A stretch of DNA of 64,000 nucleotides from Heliocidaris tuberculata (lineage: Eukaryota > Echinodermata > Echinoidea > Camarodonta > Echinometridae). The notes under the pieces were generated by a model. It did no database searches. It saw only the letters and a program-made list of their open reading frames with translations, and had not been told where the DNA came from. The DNA is taken from NCBI GenBank assembly GCA_025618425.1, contig CM046839.1:6336858-6400857 (forward strand). The letters are read 5' to 3'. A program made the position numbers and the translations under genes. Below, piece by piece: positions 35,452-50,000 of this stretch (positions are counted from its first letter, which is position 1; every line of letters begins with the position of its first letter).

Positions 35452-38400
35452 CTATTAGAGAAAACAAACAAAAATGTGTTGGATCTTCCGCCCTGAAGAT
35501 GATAAACTCTCCGATTTCAACAACAATTTAGATTCGTTTGAATGCTCTATTAAAATCACTATTTACTTCAACTTCAAGTTGTACAACGTATACAAAACAA
35601 AACTATAAATAAACACACACAAAAAAAGTAACCCCCCCCCCCTTAATCAAATTGGCGTAACTTCTTAACGAAAAGGTTGTGAGCAAAAGTATTCTTACAC
35701 TTATTGACTAACTTCCCCGTAAAAACGAGATTGATCCATCGAGTCATGCATAAGTGGACAAACATTAAAGGACAAAAAAAAATGTCGCTTTTTAAAAAGT
35801 CACAAGGGTCATTTTTTATGCTGTATTAACAGTACATTTTAACATTCTTGCGCGATTTTTAAAGTGTGCTCACTCAACCATGACACGGTGACAACCTGTT
35901 CACGTAACATGTGATGATACATTTTGGTAAAAATATCTGGAGTTATTTTTTTCAATAAGCTGAATGGATTTTGCAATTTCAAATTCAGGAGGATTGAATT
36001 TTTAAAAAAGTTGTGCTCACCCAACCATAATAATGAGAAATGTGTCAGGACAGGCGTGAGGGGGTCAAGCGATGGATGATAAACAACAACAACAACACAT
36101 AAATGTGCATCAGAAACCAAATTCGCTAAAATCTCGTTTCACAGAATCCCCCAATTGTCCCTTGCGACTTTTGAAAAGTGACAATTTTGCCTTTAATGTT
36201 TGCTCACTCATGCATGACTCAGTGGATCAATCTCATTTTCACAGAAAAGTTAGTCAATAAGTGTAGGAACACTCCTGCCAAGTTATTTTGCTCAAAACCT
36301 TTTTGTTAAAATATTACGCCATTTCGATTAGGGGGTAGTTTTTTGTTGTGTTTATTTATAAGAACAGTTCTATCGACGACATGAAGCCTAAGATAAAACG
36401 ATTGTTTTCAAATTTTGTGAACGTGCATGTTATATTCTACTGATCTGAACAGTATTTCCTGCACTTAAAGTATGATGTAATTAAATGGCATGTCGCTGCT
36501 CAATATGGATCATAATTTAAACGATTAATACCCATTTTTTTCATTCCCCACCGAAAACACCTACAGCGTTTTCAAAATCATCTAAAAATTTTACTTTGTA
36601 AGCACCGCTGGTGCTTTTCCTTAAGTCGGTAGAAAAAAGCCCAAGGGTCACAGAAATTTCACACTTTCAACTTTTTAGGCTACTTAGAGAAGCGCCGCAG
36701 GGGGAGATGAATTTACTCGTTCTTATTTTTTTTTTTAAAATTGGTATTTCCTCATTATAATGTAGCTTTCAAATGCAGATAAAAACCATCATCACCATCA
36801 TTATCAACTACAGTCCCATACTCACTGATTAATCTTTTCCAAGTATTGTGGTTTATTGGACAGCGATGCTGCGCTCGGTTGTGATCCTTTGTAGATCCCT
36901 TTCAGAGAGGAAGGAAAGGGGGATATTATAGGAAAGTAGAGGCTTAGATTTTAGGACGACAATCCACCATCAAGATGACACATACATGTTACAAAGTTTC
37001 TTTCCCTCGTAATAACGATGCAAAAGCCTAACGATAAATTTACACAGTTGGTGAAAAGTTGCAGCAACCTAAGATATTGCCGAATTATTCGGATAGTGGA
37101 TATTGTATGATATAAATCACAGTGACAGCAGAACTATCAATACACAGAGTTGAGCCAACTCTGCTTCTGACCAGTAGGAAACAATATGGTGCGTGTTGCA
37201 TTGTTAGGCAAGCATGCACAAAGGAATATACGCCATTTTGTGCCCGACTGAAACCGTGTTGGCTCAGCTCTGTGTATGGATTTGGATGGCTCTGAGTGAG
37301 AACGTTATATGGCGTCCTCTCCCGTTAAACGCATGCATATTGAAATGCTTTCATTCTACAGTGCGAGTCTAAAAAATGTTACACTTTTTAAAATGCTTAT
37401 AATCATAGTTCTTGCACCACAGTTAGATCGAATAACCCTTTCCAGTTTTATTTGATACATTTGTGCGGAATCAGTAATGAATTTACTGGACAGGAATCAA
37501 TTAATGTGTCTGGGTGAAAACCCATTTGCGCCAACATCAACAATACCTTGCCTGATTTAGATTCTACTGCACAATGAGCAAAAAAGCCTGCGAGAAGACA
37601 GGCAGACATTTCGTAGGGCTATGGCAGCGATGCTCCATCGAGCTCAGAAATGCATCGAGAGAAAGTCAATATGATGTTATTTGAATGCAATTGTCAATAA
37701 TGAAATGATATCATGAAATGTTTCGTGAGAAATTATTGTAAACATGCGCAATTCAGCCAATGGCTGCGAAACATTGTCCAAATAAAACCATTATTGAATT
37801 GAATTGAATTGAATTGAGAAAGGGACGCCATGTGAAAGCCCGGTGTGGAAGACTGAAAGCTATGTCCAAGTGCCCAAAATGACTATAAAAAAAGGACTTT
37901 TTTGTGAAGATCACTGAATGTTATGATTCTGGCTTTATATATCTATTCATTTATTTATTGGTTCTCATGTTTATTTGTCTTGATTAAACATATGCATAAA
38001 CTTTACGCTCATTGTTTGTGTGAATGTTGTTGTCTCTGTTTCAGCAGGTAATCATACAAATGAGTTTTGACTATCTTTCAAACAACGGCTGTTGTGCACT
38101 CAACGGTAACAGCAACATTGCAACAAATGTTACCAAGCAATAAAGGAATTTAGACTCTATCCATGGATACTAAAAAAAAAACTCTGTTAATCCCACATTT
38201 TTAAAACAATACTCAATTCAAAAATTGTGACATTTTTTCTGACTCACACTGTAAAGCCCGACTCACACGAATCGTCATCAGGCCCCCGTTGCATAAAAGT
38301 TACAATTATGGTAACTTTGTTATTAATAGTAACTTCCATGGAAACCTTGATTTTGATTGGCTGTTGAGCATTGTTACCATGGTAGTTACCATTGATGGCA

Positions 38401-41400
38401 AAGTTACCATAATAGTAACTTTTATGCAACGAGGCCCAGGTCATTTCAATACGTACCCTAATCGAGCATGTGAAGGCAATTTGCCCATATGCCAGTTATT
38501 TAACCCTTTCATGACAGGAATTATTTAAGGGCTAAACTGATCACATTTTGTTCTTCAAATTGGCAACAAAAATATTTTTATTTTAATGCTATATGGTTCT
38601 ATGTAATGTAATGTCTTTGAATGTCTTTTGACACCCATGGTTAGGAACTTTGATAAAAAGTTGAAAAAATGTCAATTTTGATGAAAAACAATGATTTTGA
38701 ACCTCTCAATGTGTTGCCAATTGGAGGATTTTAAAGCTTATTCTCCTTTTTAAACTTCTTGGCATCAAATTTAATATGGTTATGCAACAAAAAATAGACA
38801 CAGTGCATGCAGAATTTTTTTGTTCTTTCTACTCATGCATCTGGCATATTTTTTAGAGCTCTGAATCAAAAGTTATTGAACCCAACCACAAAATGTGGTC
38901 AATTGTCTTGAAAGGGTTAAAAGGCAATCCAACCTTGGTAATAAGATGATTTGTGTGAAAACAGAAAAAAATAAGAAAAACAGGATGGTGAAAGTTTGAA
39001 ACAAAGTAAACAAAGAAAGTTACGGATGTTTGAAAAATGAGATCACTACATCTATACGCATCTCATTTTTGCAATTTGGTGAGTCGATTGTGACATATAT
39101 ACTTGCGGAAAACTCTCCAGTTTGTCGTACACAAAAATATCATTAATACGCTGTTTTCTCCGAAGCGCCTTTACCCTTGGGGCAGTACTTAAAATATATT
39201 GGAGATAGCATGTTTTTTATAGGTCCTCATGAAAGAAAAAGATTAAACTGAATAATATATTTTGAAAAAAAAAGACTTTTGAGTCATTTTGTGTGTTGGA
39301 GTAAATGGGGGGAATTTCCGCAGCTACATGTGGTATAGTGGTTCATTCACTTGACTCTCAGTCCAAGGGTTGAGGGTTCGAATCTCAGCCCGGCAGCTAA
39401 CGTCTTTTGGCAAGACATTAATCCACATTTGCCACTCTCCACCCAGGTGTTGAATGGGTACCTGACAGGATTTATCCTTGAAATGCACTGTGCGCTGATT
39501 ACGGCTGCCGGAGCTAAAGCCTGGGGTGGTATTCTGAAAATTGTTGTAACTTTTTTTGTAACTTTTGTTGTATCTTCCGGAGATAATACCTCGCTAATAT
39601 TGTTGTAAGTTGGTATTCTGAAAATTGTCTTAAGTAGATATTATCTCTTTACGGACCGCCTTTAAATTATCTTTGACACGCCCATTTTTTGACACTTTAC
39701 CAATCAAGATGGATTTTATATAGGTAGGTTAACCAATATTATCAAATTTTATAATGCGCCATGCGCTACTGGACTGAAATTAATTAACATAATGGTTTAC
39801 CCTCTTCTGCTCGAACCAAGTCAAATATTGATGTAAAATCATCGAATTCCACCTGCAATATCTTTAAAATGTCTTTTCTGTGAGATCTTGAATCAGTCAC
39901 AGTCTCCATCTTGCTATTTGAGCATGTACTGTCTGATTCTGAGCTGGACAAATTGCCGAGATCATGAGATACAACAGCTAGAAGCTGTTGTAAGTTTTGT
40001 TGTAGTTACCATGGAAGATAAGATACAACGAAAGATAAAATAATTTTCAGAATACCAATTATCTCATGATATTATCTTCAGCGCGCATATGTAGATTAGG
40101 ATTATGCGCAGAGTGAACAAAGATACAACAAAAGTTACGATAAAAGTTACAACAATTTTCAGAATACCAATTTTTATCTTAAGTGTGGAGATACAACAAT
40201 ATTTGAGATAAAACAGTTTTCAGAATACCGCCCCAGGATAATAATATCCAAACGCTTTGGAAGCGCATAGGGACGTTATATGCATAGTTATATCATAATT
40301 TGATATGCGCTATACAAGAACGGTTTATTATTATTATTATTATTATTACATCACAATGACATTACCTATTCGGCCAGTTTGAAGTTCCCATATGTATAGT
40401 GATTACAACTTTTAAAAAATCATAACTTTCTTATTGCTTGTCCGATTTCGTTCAAACTTTCACCAAGCTGCTTCTCTGATTATTCCTCTTTCTTTCAGAG
40501 CAACTTGCCATTCAGGTTAGATTTCCCTTTAAAGTATTGTTGCACTGTTCATTATGCAATCAATTTTTTAACGATATCACTCTTTCATGACGCGCTATAT
40601 AGACCGTACAAGTCACTGACAAGGTCCTAACGTCAACAAATGACGTCTTGTGTGATTCCGGCTTTAGATATCTAGATATCCCGATATTCTCCTAGAAAAA
40701 AAAATGCAATGCTATTTCTGAAAAAACATTTTTAGAGCTATTTTATTTGATTAGAAGTCCAAATTAATATATGATAATAAAAAATATATTAAAAAACCGG
40801 GAAGAACGTACACGATCGAACATGGTTGGAAAGAAATGCAGTTAATCATAATAGGGCATTTGGTTAAAAACATATGAAACAACGTACTTGGTGAAGAACG
40901 AGAGTTTGCCATATCAGGGGTAGCCGTTTCCGGTGTACTGTTTCCCGATCTATTTAGAAGTGGTCCACCAGCATCGTTGATCCCGGTGTCTCCGGGTCTT
41001 GGCTTCTTTGTGTAGATTTTAAGGACAACGAGTGCGAGGATGACGATGACTACGACGACGATTAGGAGTGAAGCAAGGGCTGTAATGACAGTCACGTAGG
41101 ATGTGTGATGTAACGATGCTGAACTCTCTTTCGCGATCTGGGTATCTGGACAAAGAAAGCAGAAACGGTCACTTTTATAAATAAAACTATGAAGGAAACT
41201 AATCTACATTTGCCACACTCGACCCAGGTGAAAATACATACTGAATATGCTTCCATACGTCCTTTGGCAAGACACTAATCTACATTTGCCACACTCGACC
41301 CAGGTGAAAATGGATACCGGTAAAGTTCTTCTGAAGCGCATAGAGACATTGATAAATATGTAATAATGTGACATGTGCTATACATATATCAGAAAAAATG

Positions 41401-43645
41401 AGTATTGTTATCATTATTCATACTTTTAACCATTATCAAAAGATACATGTGCCAGGTACTTTCTGCCTACGATTTCCTATAAAGCTTAGTGTGAACTCCA
41501 AATCAAGCATGTCAAGGCTATCACTTATATAAATGCACTACAATATTATCTCATGAAATTGATTTTTTTTTTTTACCTCTGATTAGTGTGTATGATATTC
41601 CATGTGATGGGGAAAACTTCACAGTAACCTAGAATTGATAGTGTCTTGATATTCATCAACAAGAATCAAAAATATCTGACGAGAAGGCTTTTTGGCTAAC
41701 AAAACTAAGCATGTTTCATTACACCAATAGCATGGACATTGATTAAAGTACCATGGTCTATGAAAATGATAGCTTAATATTTAAGTTCATGACATCAACA
41801 CTTTGCATCTGCATTTTTTAAAAGGTACTATAATAAAATCATAAGTAATCAGTATCACTGAATTATCACCGATCCTCTTGACGTTTGGCAAACATGGCGC
41901 CGAAACCTCTTATCTCGCGCTTCTCATATGAAACATCTACAATTTATACCTTTACCTGGGTTCTTGCCTTTCTGGAAGACAACAGTCTCTTCTGTAGTTT
42001 GAGGCAGCTGATGAACTTCCTCTGTTTCCCCTCTGTTTTGAGAGTGTTCCATAGCGGTCACTGTTTGATCCTGTCGCTGCCACCATTCTGTACATTCTGG
42101 TGTATCTCGGGGATTCTCGGCGCAGCTGTTCGGACAAGCATTTGGGTCTGGAAAGAACCCTTGGGCAGCCTGGAAGTATCTAATTAAGAAGAGGGTTTCA
42201 AGCGTTAGTTATATTCCATTCTATATATTATACTTCAGTGCTGTAGTCGAGTCCATCCCATCCAAGTCCAAGTCCGAGTCCGAGTCCATGTCCGAGTCCC
42301 TGGAGTCCAAGTCCGAGTCCGAGTCCGAGTCCGAGTCCAAGTCCGAGTCCTGGCATCCGAGTCCGAGTCCGAGTCCGAGTCCGAGTCCCAATGGGACATC
42401 TTAAATTGCAATTTTTTACGTCACATTATTTACATTATGATAAATGCCTTGCTGTGAACTCTCTATAACATAAATAATTGTCTGGTTCATTGAAAACTTC
42501 CAATTGTCAGAGAATAATTTATTGTAACTTTTCCTACTACGAATGTGGACAACTGTAAAGGCTATATCTCACAAATGAGTGATTTGTCGCCGTAGCATGG
42601 TGTACTGGTGGAATTTCAGAAGTTTTATTGACCAAAATACTAAACAAGTGAACATGCACTCCTTTTGTGCCAAGGTACAAGTGGCTCATATGTGAACAAG
42701 CCTTATAGGGCCAAGTATTTTGCTTGTATACACAGTTATTGCAGAGAATTGACTTATTGTTTCTGTGATACCTCGATGAAGAAAAGATACACAAATTAAG
42801 ATTTGTTTATGTCAAAGGCCTGTAATTTTATTTCATTTTTTTCTAACAAACTGCTAATGCTATCAACATATCAAGTATGTAAGTCAACAGAACAAAAAAT
42901 AACAGGTAATGCCATTAAAGCCAGATTATAGACCTGTTCAGTTTGGGTGCTGTTTTTATTGTGCTAATGTCTAAATGGGGGGGGGGGGGCTTCAAGCTTC
43001 AAACAAAAGAAGCAACATCTCAACGCACCTGACTAATTGCATAACCCATTGAATCATCTTTTCTGATGGAGGCAAGAGTGCATGCACTACCGTACGTACG
43101 GGGGAACTCGGCCTAGGGTGAACTCCGCCACCCGACCCGACTTGGTTCAGTGACGGCTGTGCTGCTCATGCATCGCGCATTTGTGCCGATCGTTAGCACA
43201 GTGGATGCTCTAAAGATGCGTGCGTGAGCAGCACAGTGCACCGTCACTGAACCTAGTCGGGTCGGGCCGAGTTCCCCAGTAAGTACGGCACACGCAATAT
43301 GCATTTTATTATGGCAAGCCATCGGGGTCTACTTACGTCTACTCACCACGCGTACTTGATTTTCGATACACGTACCTATATTGACCAATCAGAAGCCAGT
43401 ATTCAGTACGCGTACTGTTTTTGGTCATCACGTCACGTGTGTTTAAGGGTACGTGTACTTTACTTTTACAGACGTTACTGACCCCTCCGGCCATAGGTGG
43501 CCAAAGGGTTCAGAAGCGTCAGTTAATGTAACGTGTGCTTTGTCATTTAGGTAACGTGTACCTTGACTAGTCACTACGTGACGTCTATACAATTACGTGT
43601 ACTCTGGTCGTTACGTGACGTCAGCTAAGAGTTAGTCTATTTCCA

Positions 43646-43679
<34 letters not shown>

Positions 43680-43989
43680 TCAATAAAGCAAACCATGTAC
43701 GTAAATAATATTGTTCAATAAGGGAAGTATAGGGCTTGGCAGGGGCTCAGGGTGTTCAATATATTTCTGTTGGTGACTGATTATTAATTCGTCCTATAAA
43801 TTTTTAGAGTAGTAGTAGTAGGCCTACACTCTTTTTAGCAAACTAACAAAAATCAAAGTAAAGTATAAACCGTGCAGAGTTGGTTTATTATTGTCATTAC
43901 TACTACTACTACTCATTTTTATTTTATTATTATGATCGTTGTTATTAATATCATAATTATCATCTTCATCATTGTCATTATTATTATTA

Positions 43990-44030
<41 letters not shown>

Positions 44031-47000
44031 AATGTTTTTATTATTGTCACAAAAATTTGTCATGATGAAATTAATGTATAAAGTTTATCCATAAATACCA
44101 TGTAATGAGCGGAGGAAAGAAAAACAAGTGAGAACTCCCCACATGTACAGCTCATGTTTACTATATATAGTCAAAGCTATATAGTGCATGCAAAGTATAC
44201 AAACTTCTACTACATGGACACTATTCACGCTCTTATCCTCCATCTGTTGTGCAATTAAGGGTCATGACCTCTTGTGGACTCGTCATGACCACTGGAAGGC
44301 CGCCTGTTTACCCAAGGGTTAACCAGCTGATATCCAGTGCATAAGGGGTACTAATACATGAATGGGGAGATGGCTTGCCTATCCTTAATTGCTATAACCA
44401 GGGAATCTTAGTTACATTAATACATCCCCATGCTATAACCAAGGAGTTATCTGCTATAACCATTGAAACGAGACATACTCGTCCTCCTCCCCCCCCCCTT
44501 CCCCAACGAAAAAATGTGAACCCCCTCCCCCTCCAAAAAAAAAAAAAAAAAAAAAAAAAGAAGAAGAAGAAGAAGAAGAAGAAGAAAAAAAAACTAGTGT
44601 AAAATAACAAACGGTTTGTTTTCTTAACAAAGAAAAAAAATCTTCTTCATGGGTTGTTACACTCCTTGGCATTATATACTTGAACTTTGAAAAAGCATAG
44701 AAGATTTGTAATCCATGTGGAGGCAGAGCTAGATTCCACTAAATTTCGTCATAGGGCCTATACTAAGGCTGGGGGTGTATCGGCTGTCAATGTCACACAG
44801 GCCTAATGGATATTCTAGTCGCAAAGGCGTTAGTGAAAAGACTGTTGATAAATTCAATGTATTCGATAAAACAATTATTTTTTTAAAGACTGAACGTTCG
44901 TACGTTATACAGGGAGGGGGCGGGGGGGGGGCGGGGATGTGACTGTTGCTGGGATGGAACAAGAACACACGCAAATTATAATTATAATTATAATTATTAT
45001 ATTATAAATTAAGAGAGATCATTTTCTCAGTGCAGCAGTCTAAATCAGATAAATAAAGGACAATTTTATCACAGGATTGGCAATTGACAGGAGGGGCATT
45101 TGTTCACTCAGGAGATTTTCTTTTGTCAAAGCAAGGACACTTTGCTTGATTTCGGAAATCGGCAGAGGGCCCATCGAGCCCCTTGCCGAACCCCGGTTCC
45201 CCCGCCATGGTAATGTACATTTTATGTTCACTCAATTGATGTTTAAATCATCATCAGCATCGATCCTTCTTCTCCCCTACCCCTTTTTATATAGAAGAGA
45301 TCGAGCCTCTGTCCCACAAAATCGTGGTCTCGCATGTAGATTGAGTTTCTATAGTACGCGATGATAAGTACTTCATCTATTGAAAAAAAAAATGTTGCCA
45401 TACTGCAAAATTATGGTTTTGTGTGTGTTTGGGAGGGGGCAAAACTATTTTGTAGCCCACTAACTGATAGAGTTAAACTTCTGCCCCCTCCCTTTTACTC
45501 CACCGGGATTCTATCAACATAGGCACGGTTTCCAGTGCTGTTTCATCACCAGTATATTATGTAACGGAGCGTGGGGACCATGATTTGTGAGAAAATTTTG
45601 GTTTTGGTATGGTGAAATTTTGCCTCTTTATTTTAGAGCACTAATTTTTTTTTATCGTGATACAGCAAAATTTATTGTCATGGAGGGGGGGGGGGACCAA
45701 TAAAAGAGGAAAGTGCCCCCCCCCCAGCCCCACGCGGCCGCCCGAAGACATACCGGAAAATAAGAGGGGGCTTATAGCTACCTAGTAAGATTATTGATAT
45801 TTTGGGCTGTTGAACTCCATAAAATTTCGTACTTTTTACCACTATGGAAAGCTTATTCATTGCTTACTGCAAATTATTAAGTGCAATATAGGTTCTTGTC
45901 TCGCTATGGGCGGGGGCAAATTGAGTATAGCCCGCCCCTTACTTCCGAGGCCTTGACTTAAACTGCGTTTCTACAGAACAGTCTTTAGAAACACTACCTC
46001 ATTAATATGCGAGGGAATGGTGAAGAGACCGAGTAAGAAACAAAAAATTAGAGCACTAGAAAATATAAATATTTTCCATTTTTTTACTGTAAAATAATTT
46101 ATGTCACATCATTTTTCCTTGCGAGTGGGCGGAAAGACAGTGTTACCCATTTTATTTTGGGGCCTTGTAGTATACGGGATTTGTAAATAGTGACCATTTA
46201 TATTGTGCCATGTTTGTCAAAAGATAAAAACTACTTTCGAAAAATAAACTCAGGACAATTTCAATAGCCCTGTCTATCACCTTTAGAAATGTGCTAACAA
46301 TACAATGACGTATTACGTAATCCGAACCTGATTTCTATGGGCAGTACAATAGGCCTTTGAAATTGCCCTAGAGTTTATTTTTCGAAGGTAGTTTTTATCG
46401 TGTTAGTTAAGTGGAAAAACACTGCATTTATATTAATCTGCAAGGGAGCGAAGCCACGGAACTACAAATCCCCATTCTCTGCCCCCCCCCCCTTCCCTCG
46501 GCTTATATGACAGGCCTGGGCAAATGTCGAGCCCAACAGTCTGAGAGCTAATTTGAAAGTCCTTGTATATCATTCACTGAGATAAACTATGATATTAACT
46601 TGAAACAAACAAATCAATAGCTTATGCATTATTGTAAAGAACAGTCATGTAGACCTGTAAAAAAAACACTTTTAATCAAACATAGAGGTCAAATTTTTTG
46701 TAGTCGCTCGCAAATAGCTACATATAAAAGGAATTTCACCCTGGTATTTAGTTGATTTGCATAAAAGCAGAAAATTTATTTTTTTAGTACTGCAGGGCAA
46801 ATGGGATGGGACCTCACAAGAAACGTCACGGAGTCGGTTGCCAAATTGTGTTTGAGTGATTACAACTTTGAAAAATTCATAACATTCTCATTTCTAATCA
46901 GATTTTACTCAAACTTTTATTGGTCTGTTATTTTAGTTTTCCTCCTTTCTTTAACATTTTTAAAACAATGTAAGAAAGAAAAATGTATAAATGTATCTGA

Positions 47001-50000
47001 ATTTTCACTTTTCAGTATGAAATTCAGTGTTCAGTGACGGCACTGGGATTTTAAAATTGCGCAATGGCGGGATGGGGGCATTATAAAAAGAGGAAGTGGG
47101 CTTAGCTCATTGGAAGTGATAAGGGGCATTTATAAGAAGGGGAAAGGGGGAGGGTACTTATAAACAAAACAGTAACTTATCAGACAATAAAAGGCTGAAC
47201 CTACTTGAAAATGTGGGGGGTATTGTGCCCCCAGCCCCCTTGGGAGGGGAGGGCGTGGAGAGGAGGGAGTCTGTCGTTGGGATACCTAGGGCTAAATGCG
47301 CTAGGGGGTAACTTTCCGGCGGGGGTAATTGTCCTTGTCTTAGATTCATCTCTCACCTCCCACGAATTTTTTGAGATTAGAAATTATAATAATAATAATA
47401 ATAATAACAATAATAATTTTTAAAAAAGAAAAAAAAATAATAATAATGAAAATAACAATAATAAGAATATGTTTCAGTTATATAGTGTATTCCGTGAATA
47501 CTTCATTGCGCTTTACAATGTCATTTGTTATAACCCAAGAGAGGTAAATGATGCACGAATTTTACTAGTTTGGAAAGAAAACTGATAGTAGAAAACTGCA
47601 TATATAATAGGTGTGGATGTAGAAGGGGGGTTCTCCTCCAACCCTGAAAAATTATATTTTTGAAATCCCTGATGTGTGTCATTATATGAGAGGGCCTTTA
47701 AAAAGAAAATCAGAGGATAAGACAATGCAATATATACATCCGGGATGGATGTGGGAGGAAGGGTTATATATATTAGGCGTGGTTATAGAAAGATGTAGAG
47801 CGGGGGAGGACCCGGAGGGGGCCCTTGTGGGCTTCCGTTGCAATGAAGTGGAGCACAGGAGTGGCGAGTTGTGTTGGAGGAGTGTATCCCATAGCATGGC
47901 CCACGGAACGGGGGGGGGGGGGGCTGGGGGTCTGCAGCCCCCACACTTTTTTGAGTAGACTTGTTTCATGAATTCCCCGAAAAAAGGTGCGAGATTGTCA
48001 TTATTCAAGTGAAATCAAATCAGCCCCCCCCCCACTTTCAAAAATGCTTCGCGGCCCCTGCATAACTATAGCTTATCCAAACTTTTAAAAGACTAACTGG
48101 ATGATTATTCACTATAATGACATAATTTCCTCACTTCACCGAAAGTTCCTATTATTTCTAGAATTTTCAAGGGGGCAACTTGCCCCTCGCCTTTACCCCT
48201 TTAAATAAGATATCGAAGTCCCTTCGCACTGTAGGGAGCTTTTGTATTTTCAATCTTCTAAATTTGCAAAGAGAAATTTAAGGAAAATGAAAAGTCACAG
48301 CCCGCTCTGGTGACGCTCCTGCGCCCTTCGAAATTTATTTTATATATTTCAAATTAGGCTGGTTGGTGAGGAAAACTTCTTTCGACATCTCATAGAGTGA
48401 CCCTTTCATCCATGATTTTCTGACAAAGAGTGCGCAGGTTTGGCCAAGAATTAACATTCCGCTGTGCGTGTAGCCCGACCCCTCTATCCAATAACGGCAT
48501 CAAATTAATTTCCACAAAGTCTTTGAAGTTAATATCAGTTTTGTTTTGTTTTTTAATCGGGGGGGGGGGGCAGTTTTATAGTTTGTCCCGGGCACCATAA
48601 TTCCCTAGATAAGCCACTGTTTATGACATTCCTATACCACAAGTCATTTTAAGTGCCTACCAAACGCCATAGAATGGCCACTCCCACCGCCCCCCCCCCA
48701 AAAAAAAATAGGACGGGGGAATCGACTGGATCAGTAAGAAATGTGCAGTATTAGAGGAAGTCAGGTTGTACATACCGGTAATGTTAGAATCCGTGTATAA
48801 TGAATGGTCACTGGATGCCTATATGGAGTATGCTGCGCCCGCGGAAGGCCCCTTACCCCCCCCCCCCCCCCAATCTTTGGACGCTATCACGATATGCTGC
48901 TCCACTATTACGATTCTGGTTAATCTAGCTACTTTTTTTGTGCAATTCATATTCATGGGCGTTGGGCAGACATTTCCCCGTAACTTGGTCTCACTCCGTC
49001 ATTTTCTTTCCACCTACTACTTGAAATGCCTTGCTGAGTATAGGCATCTACCAATTGAATTCACAGGTTCAGCTCACTCGGAGGTGGGCGGGGTAGGTGG
49101 AGCACGGGGGCGACTCTTAGGGCACAACCCAAGACTTGATGCCAGCCAGTGGCTCTTTTTGATATATGGGGTCTTAGTATCAAGGCCAGGGGTGGCGGAG
49201 CGTCTTTCAAAGTGGGGGTGGGGGCACCAGCAAAAAAGGGCACTTATTTGGGGAAAAGGGGCACCTACAAAGGGTGAACATAAAGCGAAAAAAGGACCAT
49301 TTTGTGACATTGGTATCACCCTACAGTCTAATTAGTATAGTTATTATCAAGGATCACCTTCTTCCTTTTTATTGTGGTTCTGGGCATCGTTTCATCAAAC
49401 CGTCATAAGTGCAAGTTCGCCGACATCCCATTGAAACGCATGTTAATTTTGATACAGGCGTTTCAATGGGATGTCGGCGAACTTGTACTTATGACCGTTT
49501 GATGAAACGCTGCTTTGGTCACTACTTCAGCTTCCCTGATACGCAGTTGTGTGTAATGGTCTAACGATTCATGTGCGAGAAAGCGAAGCGAGCGAGCAAA
49601 AATTTTCGGACTTTTTTTTCTATTGCTTAAGTCCTTGAGTTATACATTATTTACAGCGATGTACATGCATAATAAAAATGACAACAGCAAATTTAATTGG
49701 GGGAATGTCGAATGATCTTTTAATTTGTACATTAACCCTGTCGTTTTCTTTAGGATTACACCGATATACATATTTTATGCAATCTGCTTGATTTCATTAT
49801 ATACTGTAAGAGCTAGCAAGCGTAGCGAGCGAGTTATGGGGACATTTTCAGAAAATACTGCCTTGCTTGGTGTAAATTATTGGCACATTCGAGCAAGCGG
49901 AATGAGAAATCATTTGCTGGGGGGGGGGGGGGGGGGGGAATTGCGTCCCTTTTGCCTCCAGCTCCGCTGCCTTATTGTAGTTGTAGTAATATGGGTACCT

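Larger units (their letters stand above)
35452..40887. other. TNFR introns 8 and 9
   Basis: Apart from exon 9 (36826-36898), I see no exons. The stretch holds two fold-backs (37141-37276, 38281-38437), a SINE split by a 712-bp element (39325-40350), retroelement tails with TTGAA units near 37795, and a diverged ATGATTACAACTT..TCATAACTTTC repeat at 40395-40480 that also appears at 46855-46960. Confidence 0.65.

Noticed and set aside
43824..44081. Poly-Asn and poly-Ile frames
   Set aside because: They are translations of an ATT/ATC microsatellite.
48766..49335. 189-residue frame inside the hAT-like element as a transposase
   Set aside because: There are no hAT dimerisation or catalytic motifs; it includes a Pro run from a C tract and ends in tandem repeat.
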